A DNA stretch of 64,000 bases from NCBI RefSeq assembly GCF_030272615.1, contig NC_081411.1:207914244-207978243 (forward strand). Reading direction: 5' to 3'. The notes beneath the pieces are model-generated. The model saw nothing but the letters and a program-made list of their open reading frames with translations, had not been told where the DNA came from and did no database searches. Positions within the stretch are counted from its first letter, which is position 1, and every line of letters begins with the position of its first letter. A program made the translations under genes and the position numbers. Source of the stretch: Cryptomeria japonica. Taxonomy: Eukaryota > Streptophyta > Pinopsida > Cupressales > Cupressaceae. Shown in pieces: positions 19,659 to 30,624 of this stretch.

Positions 19659-19830
19659 ATCTCTTTTGTCATTGATGGCAACATTCATCAACGACAAACT
19701 CAAACCTCAACTTTCAAATCTCTTCTTCTTAGAAAAATGACTATATCTCTCCGCCTTTGACATCAAAGACAAAGGTGAACAATAACTCAGCTCAGAAACC
19801 ACACAACTCCCCTTAAGAGGAAGCCCCAAT
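19659..19830 (-). promoter_or_regulatory. Copia-2 polypurine tracts
   Basis: On the plus strand the pyrimidine-rich copies are ATCTCTTTTGTC (19659-19670), CTCTCCGCCTTTGAC (about 19747-19761) and CTCCCCTTAAGAGG (about 19807-19820). Several tracts before the 3' LTR again fit a Sirevirus-like element. Confidence 0.6.
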
Positions 19831-19899
19831 CATTAGCCTAGACTAAAATATGCATGAAGTTCTGTGGATTAACGCATTGCTAAATGCACTTAGTTCAAA

Positions 19900-20345
19900 C
19901 TAGTAAGGGGTATGACCCCTAACATCTGTTGGAAAAGTATCTTTAGACAAAGCGTTCATAAAGATATCTACAACTTGCTTCTTTGTTGGCACATATTCAA
20001 GTTTTACTTCACTGTCCAACACTTTTTCCCTTAAGCAATGATACCAAATAGAAATATGCTTTGTTTTGGAATACAATACCGGGTTCTTATAGATATTGAT
20101 TGTGCTTGTATTGTCACACATGATTGAGATTGGTTCATCAAACATTACTCTAATATCTTTCAATGTCCATTTTATCGAAAGTACTTGAGTGCAACATGAA
20201 GCAACTGCAATGTACTCAACTTTTGTGGTTGATAAAGATACATAATCCTGCTTCTTACTTAACCATGCAACTAATCGTGAGTGAAGGAAAAATGCTCCAC
20301 CACTAGTGCTCTTTCTATCATCAACACTTGTTGCTCAGTCTGCAT
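19900..20345 (-). pseudogene. pol: Copia-2 RNase H
   Basis: From right to left the minus strand reads DDRKSTSGGAFFLHSRLVAW, KKQDYVSLSTTKVEYIAV, then TLKDIRVMFDEPISIMCDN, TKHISIWYHCLREKVLDS and KKQVVDIFMNALSKDTF. These are the standard copia RNase H blocks and C-terminal end. AEAEY is changed to TKVEY. Only 19900-20163 is a single open stretch. Confidence 0.88.
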
Positions 20346-21060
20346 CAATATAAGCTTTCAGAGTAAAGTTTGATCTTTTGGAATACCACAATCCAAAATC
20401 TTCCGTTCCTTTCAAATATGTGAATATCCTCTTTACTACAACATGCAATTCTTTCAGTGACGCAAACAACAAACATGATATCCAGTATGGTAGCAGTCAT
20501 GTATAGAAATCATTCAATCATGGATTTGTTCTTGTTTGCATCAGTTTTAGGAGATTTATCATTATTATTCAACTTGCATGCGGTAGTCATAGGAGTACAT
20601 ACCGGTTTGGAATTGTCCAATCGAAACTTCTTTAATAGCTCTCTAACATCTTTGACCTAGAAATGAAAATGCCTTTACTATTTTGATTCACCTGCAATCC
20701 AAGAAAGAAATTTAACTCACCAATCATAGACATTTTGAAATTTCTTTTGCATTTCAATAACAAACTTATTGCACATGTCATCATTTCCTCCAAAGATTAT
20801 ATTATTCACATACACAACATTAATCAGGATCTTACTTGATTCAACTTTAAAGTAAAGATTGCTGTTTGCTGATCTTTTTTGTAAATCTTGATTCAGTAGA
20901 TACTTGTCTAACCTTCCATATCAAACTCTAGGAGCGTGCTTCAATCCATAGAACGCCTTCTTCAAACTACAAACATTTAGATCATCTGATAACTTGAATC
21001 TTTCTAGTAAATTTTCTTCTTTGATCATAGTTCTTGCCACCTCTTGAATAGTCCTATTCA
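20346..21060 (-). pseudogene. pol: Copia-2 reverse transcriptase, C-terminal part after internal deletion
   Basis: The integrase catalytic end (NGVVERMNRTIQEVARTMI) passes within about 15 codons into LKKAFYGLKHAPR of reverse transcriptase. The integrase C-terminus, the linker and the first part of RT are therefore deleted (junction about 21010-21030). The catalytic box at about 20805-20820 reads VVYVNNIIFGG instead of YVDD, which removes both metal-binding aspartates. The remaining RT carries stops. This copy could not reverse transcribe. Confidence 0.82.
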
Positions 21061-21535
21061 TTCTTTCCACTACTCCATTCTATTGAGGTGTCCTAGGAGT
21101 AGATAAATGTCTTCTAATTCTATATTTCTCATAGAAAGTATCAAATTCATCAGAAATAAATTCTCCTCTATCAGATCTTAAACATTTAATCCTTCTATCA
21201 ACTTTATTTTCAACTCTAGCTTTCAATATCTTAAACTTTTCTAATGCCTTTGATTTTTCTCTTAGAAATGCAACCCAAGTCATTCTAGAATGATCATCTA
21301 TTAAGTACCTCTCACCTTGTAAACTGCTTGTTCTGGTCGGACCACAAAAGGTTGTGTGTACCAAATCCAATAATCCGGTAGAAGATCGTTCTTTTCTTTT
21401 GAATGTTCCTTTTGTGTACTTTCCTACTTGACATCCTTTGTAAATACTTTTATGCGGTTTACTTAGTTTTGGTAAATCTCTCACAATTCTTGTTATTCTA
21501 ATCTTCACCCAATTATCAAAATTGATGTGACACAT
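21061..21535 (-). pseudogene. pol: Copia-2 integrase, N-terminal and catalytic core
   Basis: Reads CHINFDNWVKI (a remnant of the HxxLGHxNF block), then YKGCQVGKYTKGTF, DLVHTTFCGPTRTSS, ERYLIDDHSRMTWVAFLREK, CLRSDRGEFISDEF and LSTPRTPQ followed by a stop. The first and second catalytic aspartates are present; the glutamate lies just after the stop in NGVVERMN. One glycine is missing in the SDRGGEF motif. Confidence 0.88.
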
Positions 21536-21741
21536 CCTCCGATGCCAAAGCCAATTGATCTACGAAAATTGGCAATGTCTAGTAGCAACTTCCAATTGAT
21601 ACATGTTTCCACCTGTCTTTTTCTGTGCATCAATAACAAACTCGGATCTCTTCCGGACTTCACAACCACCATCCTGGAAAACAACATTGTAACCATTTTT
21701 ACACATCTGCCCAACACTAAAGAGATTATGATGTAATTCTG

Positions 21742-22402
21742 TTACATAGTAAACATTGTCAATGTTATGGTTTCCATTAAAAGTAATAGAGCCAATTTTA
21801 ACAATTTGAGCACTTGGTCGTCTCCAAATCTAACAAAACCATTATCATACTTTTCAAGCTTTACAAATTTATTTTTGTCATTGGTTATATGATGTGAACA
21901 TCCACTATCAATTGACCATTCATTTGTATCTCTTCTAACATGCAATGATGAACCAACAGTCTCAATAATCTTAGAATTATTACTAGGTTTAGGTCCATCT
22001 TTTTTTACCAAGAATATTAAACGATCACCATCTTCATAATTTGACTCATTATTTGAAATACCAACATCATCTCTAACATAGTAGGGTTTCTTGTTGAACT
22101 TTCCATTGTTTTTCTTAAATTTTTGTTTTGATCCTTTTTTTGGACATCTAGATGCATAATGACCAATCTTTCCACACTTAAAACATTTAAGAGGTAACAT
22201 ACCTTTATACTTGCCGGTTCCTCTCTTCAACTTTCTCACAAAGTTTTCTTCCATTTCATCCAAGTTGTCATCATTTGAATCTTCATCTGTTGCCTTCAAT
22301 GTTTTAAATGTTGTCTCAGTTTTTGCTTTGGCTTTACTAAACTTCCTCATCTCGAATGTTGTTAGGGTGTCGTACAACTGTTCTTTGGTAAACTTTGATT
22401 GA
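21742..22402 (-). pseudogene. gag: Copia-2 Gag C-terminus, zinc knuckle and protease start
   Basis: LTTFEMRKFSKAKAKTETT is the end of the UBN2-type Gag domain. ENFVRKLKRGTGKYKG and the intact knuckle CFKCGKIGHYASRC (about residues 65-78 of the open frame) follow. Then WSIDSGCSHHITNDKNKF gives the protease with its Asp-Ser-Gly site. The frame runs off into non-conserved Leu-rich sequence at its end, and the protease C-terminus continues in another frame down to 21505. Same knuckle context (RKLKRGxGKYKGxLPLKCF) as Copia-1, so the two are relatives. Confidence 0.87.
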
Positions 22403-22792
22403 TCATAAGTTTTCTTCTATAGCAAAAATCTTGTCACTGTAATAGTCCGATAAAGTCGTCATAATGTTCTCTATCACATCCTTGTTGTTTAAGATACCAT
22501 CGAGATCTCTGATCTTATTTATTGCACTATCAACCTTAGGAAAATAGATTGTTATATCTTCACCTTCGTTCATTCTCAAATTCTCATATCTGCCTTTAGC
22601 ACTCTGCATCTTAGCTAGGTTAACTTTATCATTTTCTTCATCGATATTCTTCACTCTTTCCCAAACTTCATAAGCAGTATCTAATGCAAAAATCTTTGCC
22701 AATTCAATTTTAGATAAAACACTAAAGATAATATACCTTGCTTGCTCATTCTCTTCATAGGCAACAATCTCATCTGGTGTTGTAGGCCCATT
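22403..22792 (-). pseudogene. gag: Copia-2 Gag, middle part
   Basis: GPTTPDEIVAYEENEQA, LDTAYEVWERVKNIDEEN, AKGRYENLRMNEGEDIT and IMTTLSDYYSDKIFAIEE are copia UBN2-type Gag blocks. The first two residues of the open frame come from the Gypsy-1 LTR (…ATGACA) and are not part of Copia-2. The upstream part of the gene is found on the other side of Gypsy-1 at 30434-30568. Confidence 0.85.
22788..22792 (+). repeat. Gypsy-1 target site duplication, left copy (CCATT)
   Basis: CCATT before TGTCATGTCC; repeated exactly at 30429-30433. Confidence 0.96.
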
Positions 22793-24181
22793 TGTCATGT
22801 CCCCACTCTAGCTCAGTCTAGCAGAGACATGTGAGTCAGCTTATTATGGGGTCTTGTAGGCTGACAGGGTTGGACAGAGACCCGGTATGGTTATTCAGTG
22901 TTGGAGACTTGGTATTCTAGCAGTTATTGATCAGTTGGGAGACATTCCTTGTTTTTAGGAGGTAGTTCCTACTTTTTAGGAGGTTTGATCATGCCCAAGG
23001 TTGGGTCTCCATGAGATGCCTCTTTGGGTTCAGTTTCAGAGAGATTGGGCTTGTTTCCTAAATTTTAGGAGCATCCCTAGATTTTAGGGATGAGACTACC
23101 AGTGAATCCTTGATTTCCGACTTCAGTCACAGACAGGTGACAGGATGATTTTAGGGTTTGTAATGTCAGTTGGGCATTTTATGGCTATTTGGGTTATATT
23201 TTTAATATTTCCTAAGTTAGCGTTTAATAATTAAATAAGGCTAAGTTGTTAGCCATTTTGGAGTAATAAGGGGATTTTTGGCCTCATTTGGATGCGCACC
23301 CTATTGTGTGATAGCTCGTTGGAAAGATCTTGAAATTCTTTAAATCTTTCTCTTTGGTCTCAGGGCAATTCAGTGAGCGGATTTCTGTCTATGAGGAAAA
23401 AGGTCATTTTCTAGTAACATGACCACTTTAAAATAAGAAATTATAACATTTCCACTAGACCATGCCACTTGGAGACAATTAGGGTTCGATTTGCAATTGA
23501 GAGGGGTTATAAGGGGATAGGAGCTTCATTCTATCATCATCTTTTGCATAGTTGACAACTTGTATGAATTTGCTCTGGAGAGCGATTTCTAGACTGGGAC
23601 GCAAACCCCAGGATTAGGATTGGCTGGGACGTAGCCCTCAGCAATCTTTGGCACCGGACTTATAAGGCATTGTGTGTGGTGATTAAGGACAGAGGCATCA
23701 ATTCTCAGTAGGGTTTTAGCGTGGCCTACCATCTTTCCAGTGGAGACGTGGTTCATTGCAGCTGGAGGAATGCCATTTGCAGCAAATACACCACGTGGTG
23801 TATAGGGTATTGCTTGTATTCACTTCCAGTGTATGTGGGGTTGGAGAACATTCTTCATCTTCCAGTTTGACTTTGAATTTGTATGAGAGCTTGGGAAATA
23901 CATTGGATTCATTGTTTGGCTTTGTAATTCAGACAAATCTGCCTGGTACGATTTGCAATAATTCTGACTTTTGCTGTATACCTCATTTATTTCAGTATTG
24001 CTTCATATTTGCTGTTATCTATTCCTTCCTCTGCTATTAAACAATCAAAAACACAAAAACAAACAACCCTTTCTGCACTTCTGTCTAGTTCTATAAGAAA
24101 AACTTAAATAAACAGGAAAACAAAATTAAAAATAAAAAAATTACAGCAGGTTAACAGCAAAGATCTATCAGGGATCTTTCA
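22793..24181 (+). repeat. Gypsy-1 5' LTR
   Basis: Begins TGTCATGTCCCCACTC and ends GGGATCTTTCA; 1389 bp. It differs from the 3' LTR by single bases near 22963, 23276, 23288, 23549 and 24032. A TTATAAGG at about 23507-23514 is a candidate promoter element. The 94-residue open frame in both LTRs (23756-24040) has no recognisable domain. Confidence 0.96.
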
Positions 24182-24182
24182 G

Positions 24183-24194
24183 TGGTATCAGAGC
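24183..24194 (+). other. Gypsy-1 primer binding site
   Basis: TGGTATCAGAGC one base after the LTR end, matching plant initiator Met tRNA. Confidence 0.95.
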
Positions 24195-24237
24195 CATGTA
24201 TTCTGCCAGCCTGTGGGGTTAATCAGACTTTATTTCT

Positions 24238-27200
24238 ATGCATTCGGGTAGAGCGGATATAAATAGGTATTACACACGCAGAAGAGCTCAGTACGAGCGT
24301 GAGTTTGGGATAGAACAGAATCCAGTCATGGCTGAGGAACAGGTGGGCGACAGAAGAAATCAGGATGAGGAAGAGAGAGAGATGATGAGGACTCTTATCA
24401 CTACTCAGCCCAGGATCGTCCAGGCATTAGATAGGTTACAAGATACCTTGGATCGTTTGGATATGGATGGACACAGAGGTAGGCGTGGTAGGTCACCTTC
24501 AGTGGCTGGTAGTCACCGCAGCCATCAGTCCCAATCTTCAGTTGGGAGTTCCCATCATTCCAGCAGGAGGCACTGCCATCGTACACCTACTACGAATAGG
24601 CCATTGCTTCCTCAGTTCATACCAGGTGAACAACCAGCACAAGTGGAACCACCGGAGGTTGGGTTCCAGGAGTCAGTTTTAGCAGCCACAGCTGAGTGGA
24701 GAGCTCTACCCCCTGAGGTTAGGGACGTTTTCCCTCTTCCCCAGTATTGTGCACAGCGTAGAGATACAACCAGGTTCAGGGGAGATCGTGGTAATAGACC
24801 ACACCAGCAGCAGCAGAATTATGATTTGAATAGAGCTACTGGGAAGATTACATTGGCCCCATATAATGGCACAGGAGACACTAGCGCACGAGCGTGGGTC
24901 CACAAGCTGGACATATATCTTTCATTGAGGCCCATGCCTGAGCGTGAGGCTATTCAGTTTGCTGTATTGCATTTAGAGGGGATTGCCTATGATTGGTGGC
25001 ACCATGGATTGGTCACCCAGGATCACACCTTAGTTCACTCCTATACTGAGTTCACTGAGCATCTCATTGCACGGTTTGACCGTAAGGATACAAAACTTTA
25101 TTACAGGGAGTTGGCTCACCTTAGACAAACCGGTCATGCAGAAGCCTATATTAATGAGTTCCAACGTATTGCAGTGATGGTACCGGATAGGCCCCAGAGA
25201 CGTAGTGTGATGTTGTTCACTGAGGGCTTGCAGGATAGGCTAAAGGGACTAGTGCGTGCTTTCCAACCAGCAACTCTTAAGGAGGCTATTGAGGTGACAT
25301 TGAGACTAGATACTGTTCCCACTTCTTATCAGGCAGATAAGAAACCATTTAGAGATTCACGGCCTGCACAGAAGGCCAATACGTCCCAGAACAAAGAAGG
25401 GACTTCAGCGAAAACCCCTTGGATGAATCAGGAAACGAGGAATGAATTGAGGAGGAAAAAGTTATGTTTTTCCTGCAAGGAACCTTGGGAACCAGGACAC
25501 CGTTGCATGGGTAAAGGAAAGGTTCATTTGATTGAGGTGACTTCTGAGTTAGGAGATGAGGAGGTTCTTGATACTGATATTGAGGAGGATACAGAGGATG
25601 TTGAGCAGGTTCAGACACAGTTGGAGCTAGACATCCCTGAGCCGTTGGCGTCAGCCAAAGTAGCTATGGCTACTCTCTCCAGTTATCCTAAGTTTCATGC
25701 CTTCCGGTTGAAAGGTACACTTAAGGGTAAGCGGGTCACCAGCTTGGTAGACACAGGTGCTACGCATAACTTTATTGATCAGAAATTAGTTGAGAGGCGT
25801 GGCTTGCAGTATGAGGAGTTTGGTGGTTTTGGAGTGAAGGTGGCAGATGGTGCAGTTTTGGGTTGCACCAAACGGATTCCACAGCTTAGTATTCAGATGG
25901 GGAATTATACTTTGACTGATGATTTTTATGTGCTTCCTATAGAGGATTATGATGTGGTTTTGGGCATGCAGTGGTTACAGGGTATTGGGCGTTACATTAT
26001 TGATCACCAACGTATGCAGTTGGAGTTTCTGTCTGGAGGGAAGAAAGTGATTTTGAGGGCAGCTTCAGATGGTGGACCTAGGGAAGTGACTTCTCGCAGG
26101 ATGGAGACTATCCTTAGGCATAATGATGTACTCTGGGCTACGCATTGTTTGGTTAAGTCCAAAACACCCACACCCCAGGATGGCCGTGTGTTTCATGTGG
26201 ACATTCAATCAGTGATGGATCGCCATGGTAGAGTATTTGGTGATATACCTCCTGGAGTGCCACCAGATAGAGGTTTTGAGCATGGTATAGAGTTGGAGGA
26301 GGGAGCAAAGCCAGTGATTACTACCCCATATCGTCATCCTAGAGCTTATAAGGATGAAATTGAGAAGACAATTCATGAACTATTAGATATGGGTTTCATT
26401 CGACCGAGTTCTAGCCCGTTTGCTTCTTCCGTAGTGTTGGTTAAGAAGAAGGATGGGACTCTACGGATGTGTATTGATTATAGAGCCTTGAACAAGAAGA
26501 CAATAAAAAACAGATATCCTATTCCGCGCATAGATGAGTTGTTGGATGAGTTACATGGGGCTGTCTATTTCTCTAAGATTGATCTTCGTTCAGGCTACCA
26601 TCAGATTCGTGTACGCGCTGAGGATGTACACAAGACTGCTTTTCGTTGTCACTATGGGCATTATGAGTTCCTGGTAATGCCTTTTGGCCTTACCAATGCA
26701 CCAGCTACTTTCCAGTCCTGTATGAACCATATCTTCAACAAGCAGTTGAGGAAGTCGGTTCTAGTGTTCTTTGATGATATATTGATTTACAGTTGTACTT
26801 GGGAGGATCATCTCAGACATCTTGAGGAGGTACTTGGCATAATGGAGGATCAGTCTCTATTTGCTAAGCTTTCCAAATGTGAGTTTGGATTGAGGGAGGT
26901 GTTATATTTGGGACATGTGATCAGTGCTGATGGAGTGAAGGTGCATGAGGAGAAGATTCAGGCAATTCAGAATTGGCCCGTCCCTCAGAACATTACGGAG
27001 TTACGTGGATTCCTTGGATTGTGTGCTTATTATAGGAGATTTGTGAAGGGGTTCTCTCAGTTGGCGGCACCTTTGACAGATCTTACAAAAAAGGGGGCCT
27101 TCAGATGGACAGAACAAGCGCAGGGGGTCTTTGATAGACTCAAGGAGGTGATGAGCACTTGTCCTGTCTTGGCACTACCTGATTTCTCGCAGCCCTTTGT

Positions 27201-27627
27201 TCTAGAGTGTGATGCCTCAGGATTTGGTATAGGAGCCGTGTTGATGCAGAACAAACATCCCATTGCCTATGAGAGCAGAAAGTTGCAAAATAATGAGAGG
27301 TTGTACTCTACCTACGACAAGGAAATGTTGGCTATCATGCATGCGTTAGCCAAATTCAGACAGTATCTTGTTGGCAGCAAATTTGTGGTAAGAACTGATC
27401 ACAACAGTCTGAAATACTTCCTAAATCAAACAGAGCTTAATGATAGACAACAAAAATGGATTAGCAAAATTCAGGCTTATGACTTCGATATCGAATTCAT
27501 AAAGGGGAAGAATAATACTGTGGCTGATGCACTCTCTAGGAAACCTTCATTGGCTGCCCTTTGCTCATTGAGCGAGATTTCAGCAGATTGGAAGGCTCAA
27601 CTCTTAGTTGAGTATTCCAAGGATTAG
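24238..27627 (+). CDS. gag-pol: Gypsy-1 Gag-Pol, part 1 (Gag, protease, RT, RNase H)
   Basis: 1129 residues from the first ATG after the primer site; a second in-frame ATG at 24328 is also possible. Gag capsid spans about residues 200-380 ([30 protein letters not shown]). The knuckle [14 protein letters not shown] is near 410, in the chromovirus form with Trp and a late His. Protease is near 505 ([12 protein letters not shown]). RT runs about 700-900 with [31 protein letters not shown] and the catalytic VFFDDILIY. RNase H starts near 985 ([14 protein letters not shown]) and ends with [13 protein letters not shown]. All catalytic residues that I checked are present. It ends at TAG 27625-27627, in the same frame as part 2; a CAG-to-TAG change would explain it. 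Confidence 0.95.
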   Translation: MHSGRADINRYYTRRRAQYEREFGIEQNPVMAEEQVGDRRNQDEEEREMMRTLITTQPRIVQALDRLQDTLDRLDMDGHRGRRGRSPSVAGSHRSHQSQSSVGSSHHSSRRHCHRTPTTNRPLLPQFIPGEQPAQVEPPEVGFQESVLAATAEWRALPPEVRDVFPLPQYCAQRRDTTRFRGDRGNRPHQQQQNYDLNRATGKITLAPYNGTGDTSARAWVHKLDIYLSLRPMPEREAIQFAVLHLEGIAYDWWHHGLVTQDHTLVHSYTEFTEHLIARFDRKDTKLYYRELAHLRQTGHAEAYINEFQRIAVMVPDRPQRRSVMLFTEGLQDRLKGLVRAFQPATLKEAIEVTLRLDTVPTSYQADKKPFRDSRPAQKANTSQNKEGTSAKTPWMNQETRNELRRKKLCFSCKEPWEPGHRCMGKGKVHLIEVTSELGDEEVLDTDIEEDTEDVEQVQTQLELDIPEPLASAKVAMATLSSYPKFHAFRLKGTLKGKRVTSLVDTGATHNFIDQKLVERRGLQYEEFGGFGVKVADGAVLGCTKRIPQLSIQMGNYTLTDDFYVLPIEDYDVVLGMQWLQGIGRYIIDHQRMQLEFLSGGKKVILRAASDGGPREVTSRRMETILRHNDVLWATHCLVKSKTPTPQDGRVFHVDIQSVMDRHGRVFGDIPPGVPPDRGFEHGIELEEGAKPVITTPYRHPRAYKDEIEKTIHELLDMGFIRPSSSPFASSVVLVKKKDGTLRMCIDYRALNKKTIKNRYPIPRIDELLDELHGAVYFSKIDLRSGYHQIRVRAEDVHKTAFRCHYGHYEFLVMPFGLTNAPATFQSCMNHIFNKQLRKSVLVFFDDILIYSCTWEDHLRHLEEVLGIMEDQSLFAKLSKCEFGLREVLYLGHVISADGVKVHEEKIQAIQNWPVPQNITELRGFLGLCAYYRRFVKGFSQLAAPLTDLTKKGAFRWTEQAQGVFDRLKEVMSTCPVLALPDFSQPFVLECDASGFGIGAVLMQNKHPIAYESRKLQNNERLYSTYDKEMLAIMHALAKFRQYLVGSKFVVRTDHNSLKYFLNQTELNDRQQKWISKIQAYDFDIEFIKGKNNTVADALSRKPSLAALCSLSEISADWKAQLLVEYSKD

Positions 27628-29058
27628 CATGCTTGTGAGATCATGGATGGTTTGATAGTGGATGACAGATATAGTGTGGTAGATGATATTATCTACTACA
27701 AGGGTAGGGTTTATCTTGTTCCGAGTTCTCAGTTGAAGGAACAAATTTTGCATGCTCTCCATGATACTCCTACAGCAGGACATCCAGGATATGGTAAGAC
27801 TTACAGGGCGGTTCGTGAGAGATTCTCTTGGAAGGGTCTCAAAGATGATGTTTTACGCCATGTCCGTGAGTGTATGACTTGTCAGCAGAACAAGTCAGAG
27901 CATACCTACCCAGCGGGGTTGTTGCAACCCTTACCTATACCGGAACAGAAGTGGACAGGGATCTCAATGGATTTCATTACAGGTCTTCCTCGGGTTCAGG
28001 GGAAAGATTGTATTTATGTTGTTGTGGATAGGCTAACAAAGTATGCCCACTTCTTTCCCATTGCACTAGATTTCACAGCATCACAGGTGGCTGAGTTATT
28101 TTTCAGGGAGGTATTTAGACTCCATGGTCTTCCCAAGACCATTGTGAGTGACAGGGACAGCAGGTTCATGAGTTCCTTTTGGCAGGAACTTTTCAGGCTT
28201 ACAGGCACTGAGTTGACACCTAGTACTAGTTACCACCCTCAAACTGATGGACAGACCGAGATAGTCAACAAGTGGGTTGAGGGATATTTGCGTAACTATG
28301 TGTCAGGGCAACAAAAAGCATGGGTACGTTGGTTGTATTTGGGCGAGTATTGTTATAATACCACTCACCATATGTCCATTGGCATGACGCCTTTCAGAGC
28401 TCTCTATGGATATGAGGCATTATCTTTCACTGATTTGGCAATTAGTGATAGTAGAGTTCCTTTGGCTCAGGATTGGTTACAGGAGAACCAGGATGTCATG
28501 AGATCTCTCAGGGAGAATTTACAGCAGGCCCAAAATCAGCAAAAGATGTACGCAGACAGGCACAGGATTGAGAGAGCATTTGAGGTGGATGATATGGTCT
28601 TTCTGCGCTTACAACCATATCGGCAGAGCACCCTAAAAAGGGGGGGAGCTGAGAAGCTCAAACCACGTTTTTATGGTCCATACAGGGTACTCAGGCGAGT
28701 GGGAGAGGTTGCATATGAGGTTGAGTTACCACCTGGCAGCAGGATTCATAATGTATTTCATGTATCTTGCCTGAAAAAGGCCCTTGGACAGCATATTACA
28801 GTTTCACCCGAGTTACCTCCTATGGATGAGGAGGGTATGGATGAGGAGGGTAAATTGATTTTGGTTCCTGATGAGATTCTTGAGGTGAGGGAACGACGGC
28901 TGAGAAGCCGGGTGATTCGAGAGTATTTGGTTCGATGGAGAGATCTTCCCATAGAGGATGCCACTTGGGAAGGTGAGAGCATTTTACAGCATCCAGCATT
29001 ACAGTTGCTTGTGGGCAAGCATCTCCGAGAGGGGAGGACTGTCATGTCCCCACTCTAG
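27628..29058 (+). CDS. pol: Gypsy-1 Pol, part 2 (integrase and chromodomain)
   Basis: Same frame as part 1, 476 codons after the stop. The integrase zinc site is HDTPTAGHPGYGKT then CMTCQQNK (H-H-C-C). The catalytic D,D,E lie in GISMDFITGLPR, KTIVSDRDSRFMSSFW and TDGQTEIVNKW. The GPY/F module reads LKPRFYGPYRVLRRVG. The tail VREYLV-like segment (IREYLVRWRDLPIEDATWEG) is a chromodomain-like fold that would steer integration to particular chromatin. The stop TAG at 29056-29058 lies 19 bases inside the 3' LTR, so the last codons (GRTVMSPL) are encoded across the polypurine tract and LTR start. Confidence 0.95.
   Translation, partial: HACEIMDGLIVDDRYSVVDDIIYYKGRVYLVPSSQLKEQILHALHDTPTAGHPGYGKTYRAVRERFSWKGLKDDVLRHVRECMTCQQNKSEHTYPAGLLQPLPIPEQKWTGISMDFITGLPRVQGKDCIYVVVDRLTKYAHFFPIALDFTASQVAELFFREVFRLHGLPKTIVSDRDSRFMSSFWQELFRLTGTELTPSTSYHPQTDGQTEIVNKWVEGYLRNYVSGQQKAWVRWLYLGEYCYNTTHHMSIGMTPFRALYGYEALSFTDLAISDSRVPLAQDWLQENQDVMRSLRENLQQAQNQQKMYADRHRIERAFEVDDMVFLRLQPYRQSTLKRGGAEKLKPRFYGPYRVLRRVGEVAYEVELPPGSRIHNVFHVSCLKKALGQHITVSPELPPMDEEGMDEEGKLILVPDEILEVRERRLRSRVIREYLVRWRDLPIEDATWEGESILQHPALQLLVGKHLREGRTVMSPL
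29024..29039 (+). promoter_or_regulatory. Gypsy-1 polypurine tract
   Basis: CGAGAGGGGAGGAC ends directly before the 3' LTR. It lies inside the coding sequence. Confidence 0.85.
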
Positions 29059-30428
29059 CTCAGTCTAGCAGAGACATGTGAGTCAGCTTATTATGGGGTC
29101 TTGTAGGCTGACAGGGTTGGACAGAGACCCGGTATGGTTATTCAGTGTTGGAGACTTGGTATTCTAGCAGTTATTGATCAGTTGGGAGACATTCCTTGTT
29201 TTTAGGAGGCAGTTCCTACTTTTTAGGAGGTTTGATCATGCCCAAGGTTGGGTCTCCATGAGATGCCTCTTTGGGTTCAGTTTCAGAGAGATTGGGCTTG
29301 TTTCCTAAATTTTAGGAGCATCCCTAGATTTTAGGGATGAGACTACCAGTGAATCCTTGATTTCCGACTTCAGTCACAGACAGGTGACAGGATGATTTTA
29401 GGGTTTGTAATGTCAGTTGGGCATTTTATGGCTATTTGGGTTATATTTTTAATATTTCCTAAGTTAGCGTTTAATAATTAAATAAGGCTAAGTTGTTAGC
29501 CATTTTGGAGTAATAAGGGGATTATTGGCCTCATCTGGATGCGCACCCTATTGTGTGATAGCTCGTTGGAAAGATCTTGAAATTCTTTAAATCTTTCTCT
29601 TTGGTCTCAGGGCAATTCAGTGAGCGGATTTCTGTCTATGAGGAAAAAGGTCATTTTCTAGTAACATGACCACTTTAAAATAAGAAATTATAACATTTCC
29701 ACTAGACCATGCCACTTGGAGACAATTAGGGTTCGATTTGCAATTGAGAGGGGTTATAAGGGGATAGGAGCTTCATTCTATCATCATCTTTTGCATATTT
29801 GACAACTTGTATGAATTTGCTCTGGAGAGCGATTTCTAGACTGGGACGCAAACCCCAGGATTAGGATTGGCTGGGACGTAGCCCTCAGCAATCTTTGGCA
29901 CCGGACTTATAAGGCATTGTGTGTGGTGATTAAGGACAGAGGCATCAATTCTCAGTAGGGTTTTAGCGTGGCCTACCATCTTTCCAGTGGAGACGTGGTT
30001 CATTGCAGCTGGAGGAATGCCATTTGCAGCAAATACACCACGTGGTGTATAGGGTATTGCTTGTATTCACTTCCAGTGTATGTGGGGTTGGAGAACATTC
30101 TTCATCTTCCAGTTTGACTTTGAATTTGTATGAGAGCTTGGGAAATACATTGGATTCATTGTTTGGCTTTGTAATTCAGACAAATCTGCCTGGTACGATT
30201 TGCAATAATTCTGACTTTTGCTGTATACCTCATTTATTTCAGTATTGCTTCATATTTGCTGTTATCTATTCCTTCCTATGCTATTAAACAATCAAAAACA
30301 CAAAAACAAACAACCCTTTCTGCACTTCTGTCTAGTTCTATAAGAAAAACTTAAATAAACAGGAAAACAAAATTAAAAATAAAAAAATTACAGCAGGTTA
30401 ACAGCAAAGATCTATCAGGGATCTTTCA
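29040..30428 (+). repeat. Gypsy-1 3' LTR
   Basis: 1389 bp, TGTCATGTCC to GGGATCTTTCA, almost identical to the 5' LTR. Confidence 0.96.
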
Positions 30429-30433
30429 CCATT
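30429..30433 (+). repeat. Gypsy-1 target site duplication, right copy (CCATT)
   Basis: Exact copy of 22788-22792; Copia-2 gag resumes immediately after it. Confidence 0.96.
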
Positions 30434-30568
30434 TGCCAACTACACATACTTGGTTTGCACAGCTTTCGAAGTCTTGTGACTCAGAGAAATGAAATATCCT
30501 TACATCTTCACTCTCTAGAAACTATAGTTAGATCCTTCGTAAGTAGGAATAGTCGATTTATGTGCCAT
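30434..30568 (-). pseudogene. gag: Copia-2 Gag N-terminus
   Basis: The minus-strand ATG at 30568-30566 starts MAHKSTIPTYEGSNYSF, the usual copia Gag opening (…PxFxGxNYxFW). A stop replaces the tryptophan. The frame then reaches the Gypsy-1 insertion point and continues at 22787. The primer-site complement lies 45 bases upstream. Confidence 0.82.
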
Positions 30569-30610
30569 CGAATCTCCTCGAGTGGCTAGTTTCACTTTCT
30601 AGGAACCAAA

Positions 30611-30622
30611 GCTCTGATACCG
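30611..30622 (-). other. Copia-2 primer binding site
   Basis: Plus strand GCTCTGATACCG is the complement of CGGTATCAGAGC, one base off the consensus, adjacent to the end of the 5' LTR. Confidence 0.8.
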
Positions 30623-30624
30623 AT

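Larger units (their letters stand above)
22793..30428 (+). mobile_element. Gypsy-1, nearly intact chromovirus (Ty3/gypsy)
   Basis: A 7.6-kb element with two 1389-bp LTRs differing at five positions that I counted, a primer site, one long gag-pol frame interrupted by a single TAG, a polypurine tract and an exact CCATT duplication. Its domains are Gag, CCHC-variant knuckle, protease, RT, RNase H, integrase, GPY/F module and a C-terminal chromodomain-like segment, which places it among chromoviruses. It is by far the youngest element here. It sits in the gag gene of Copia-2. Confidence 0.97.

Noticed and set aside
23756-24040. 94-residue frame present in both Gypsy-1 LTRs (again at 30003-30287)
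   Set aside because: Identical because the LTRs are almost identical; Leu/Phe/Ser-rich composition and no domain. Presence in both copies is not evidence of selection.
24401-25618. Several minus-strand frames inside Gypsy-1
   Set aside because: All are antisense to the complete Gag-Pol frame.
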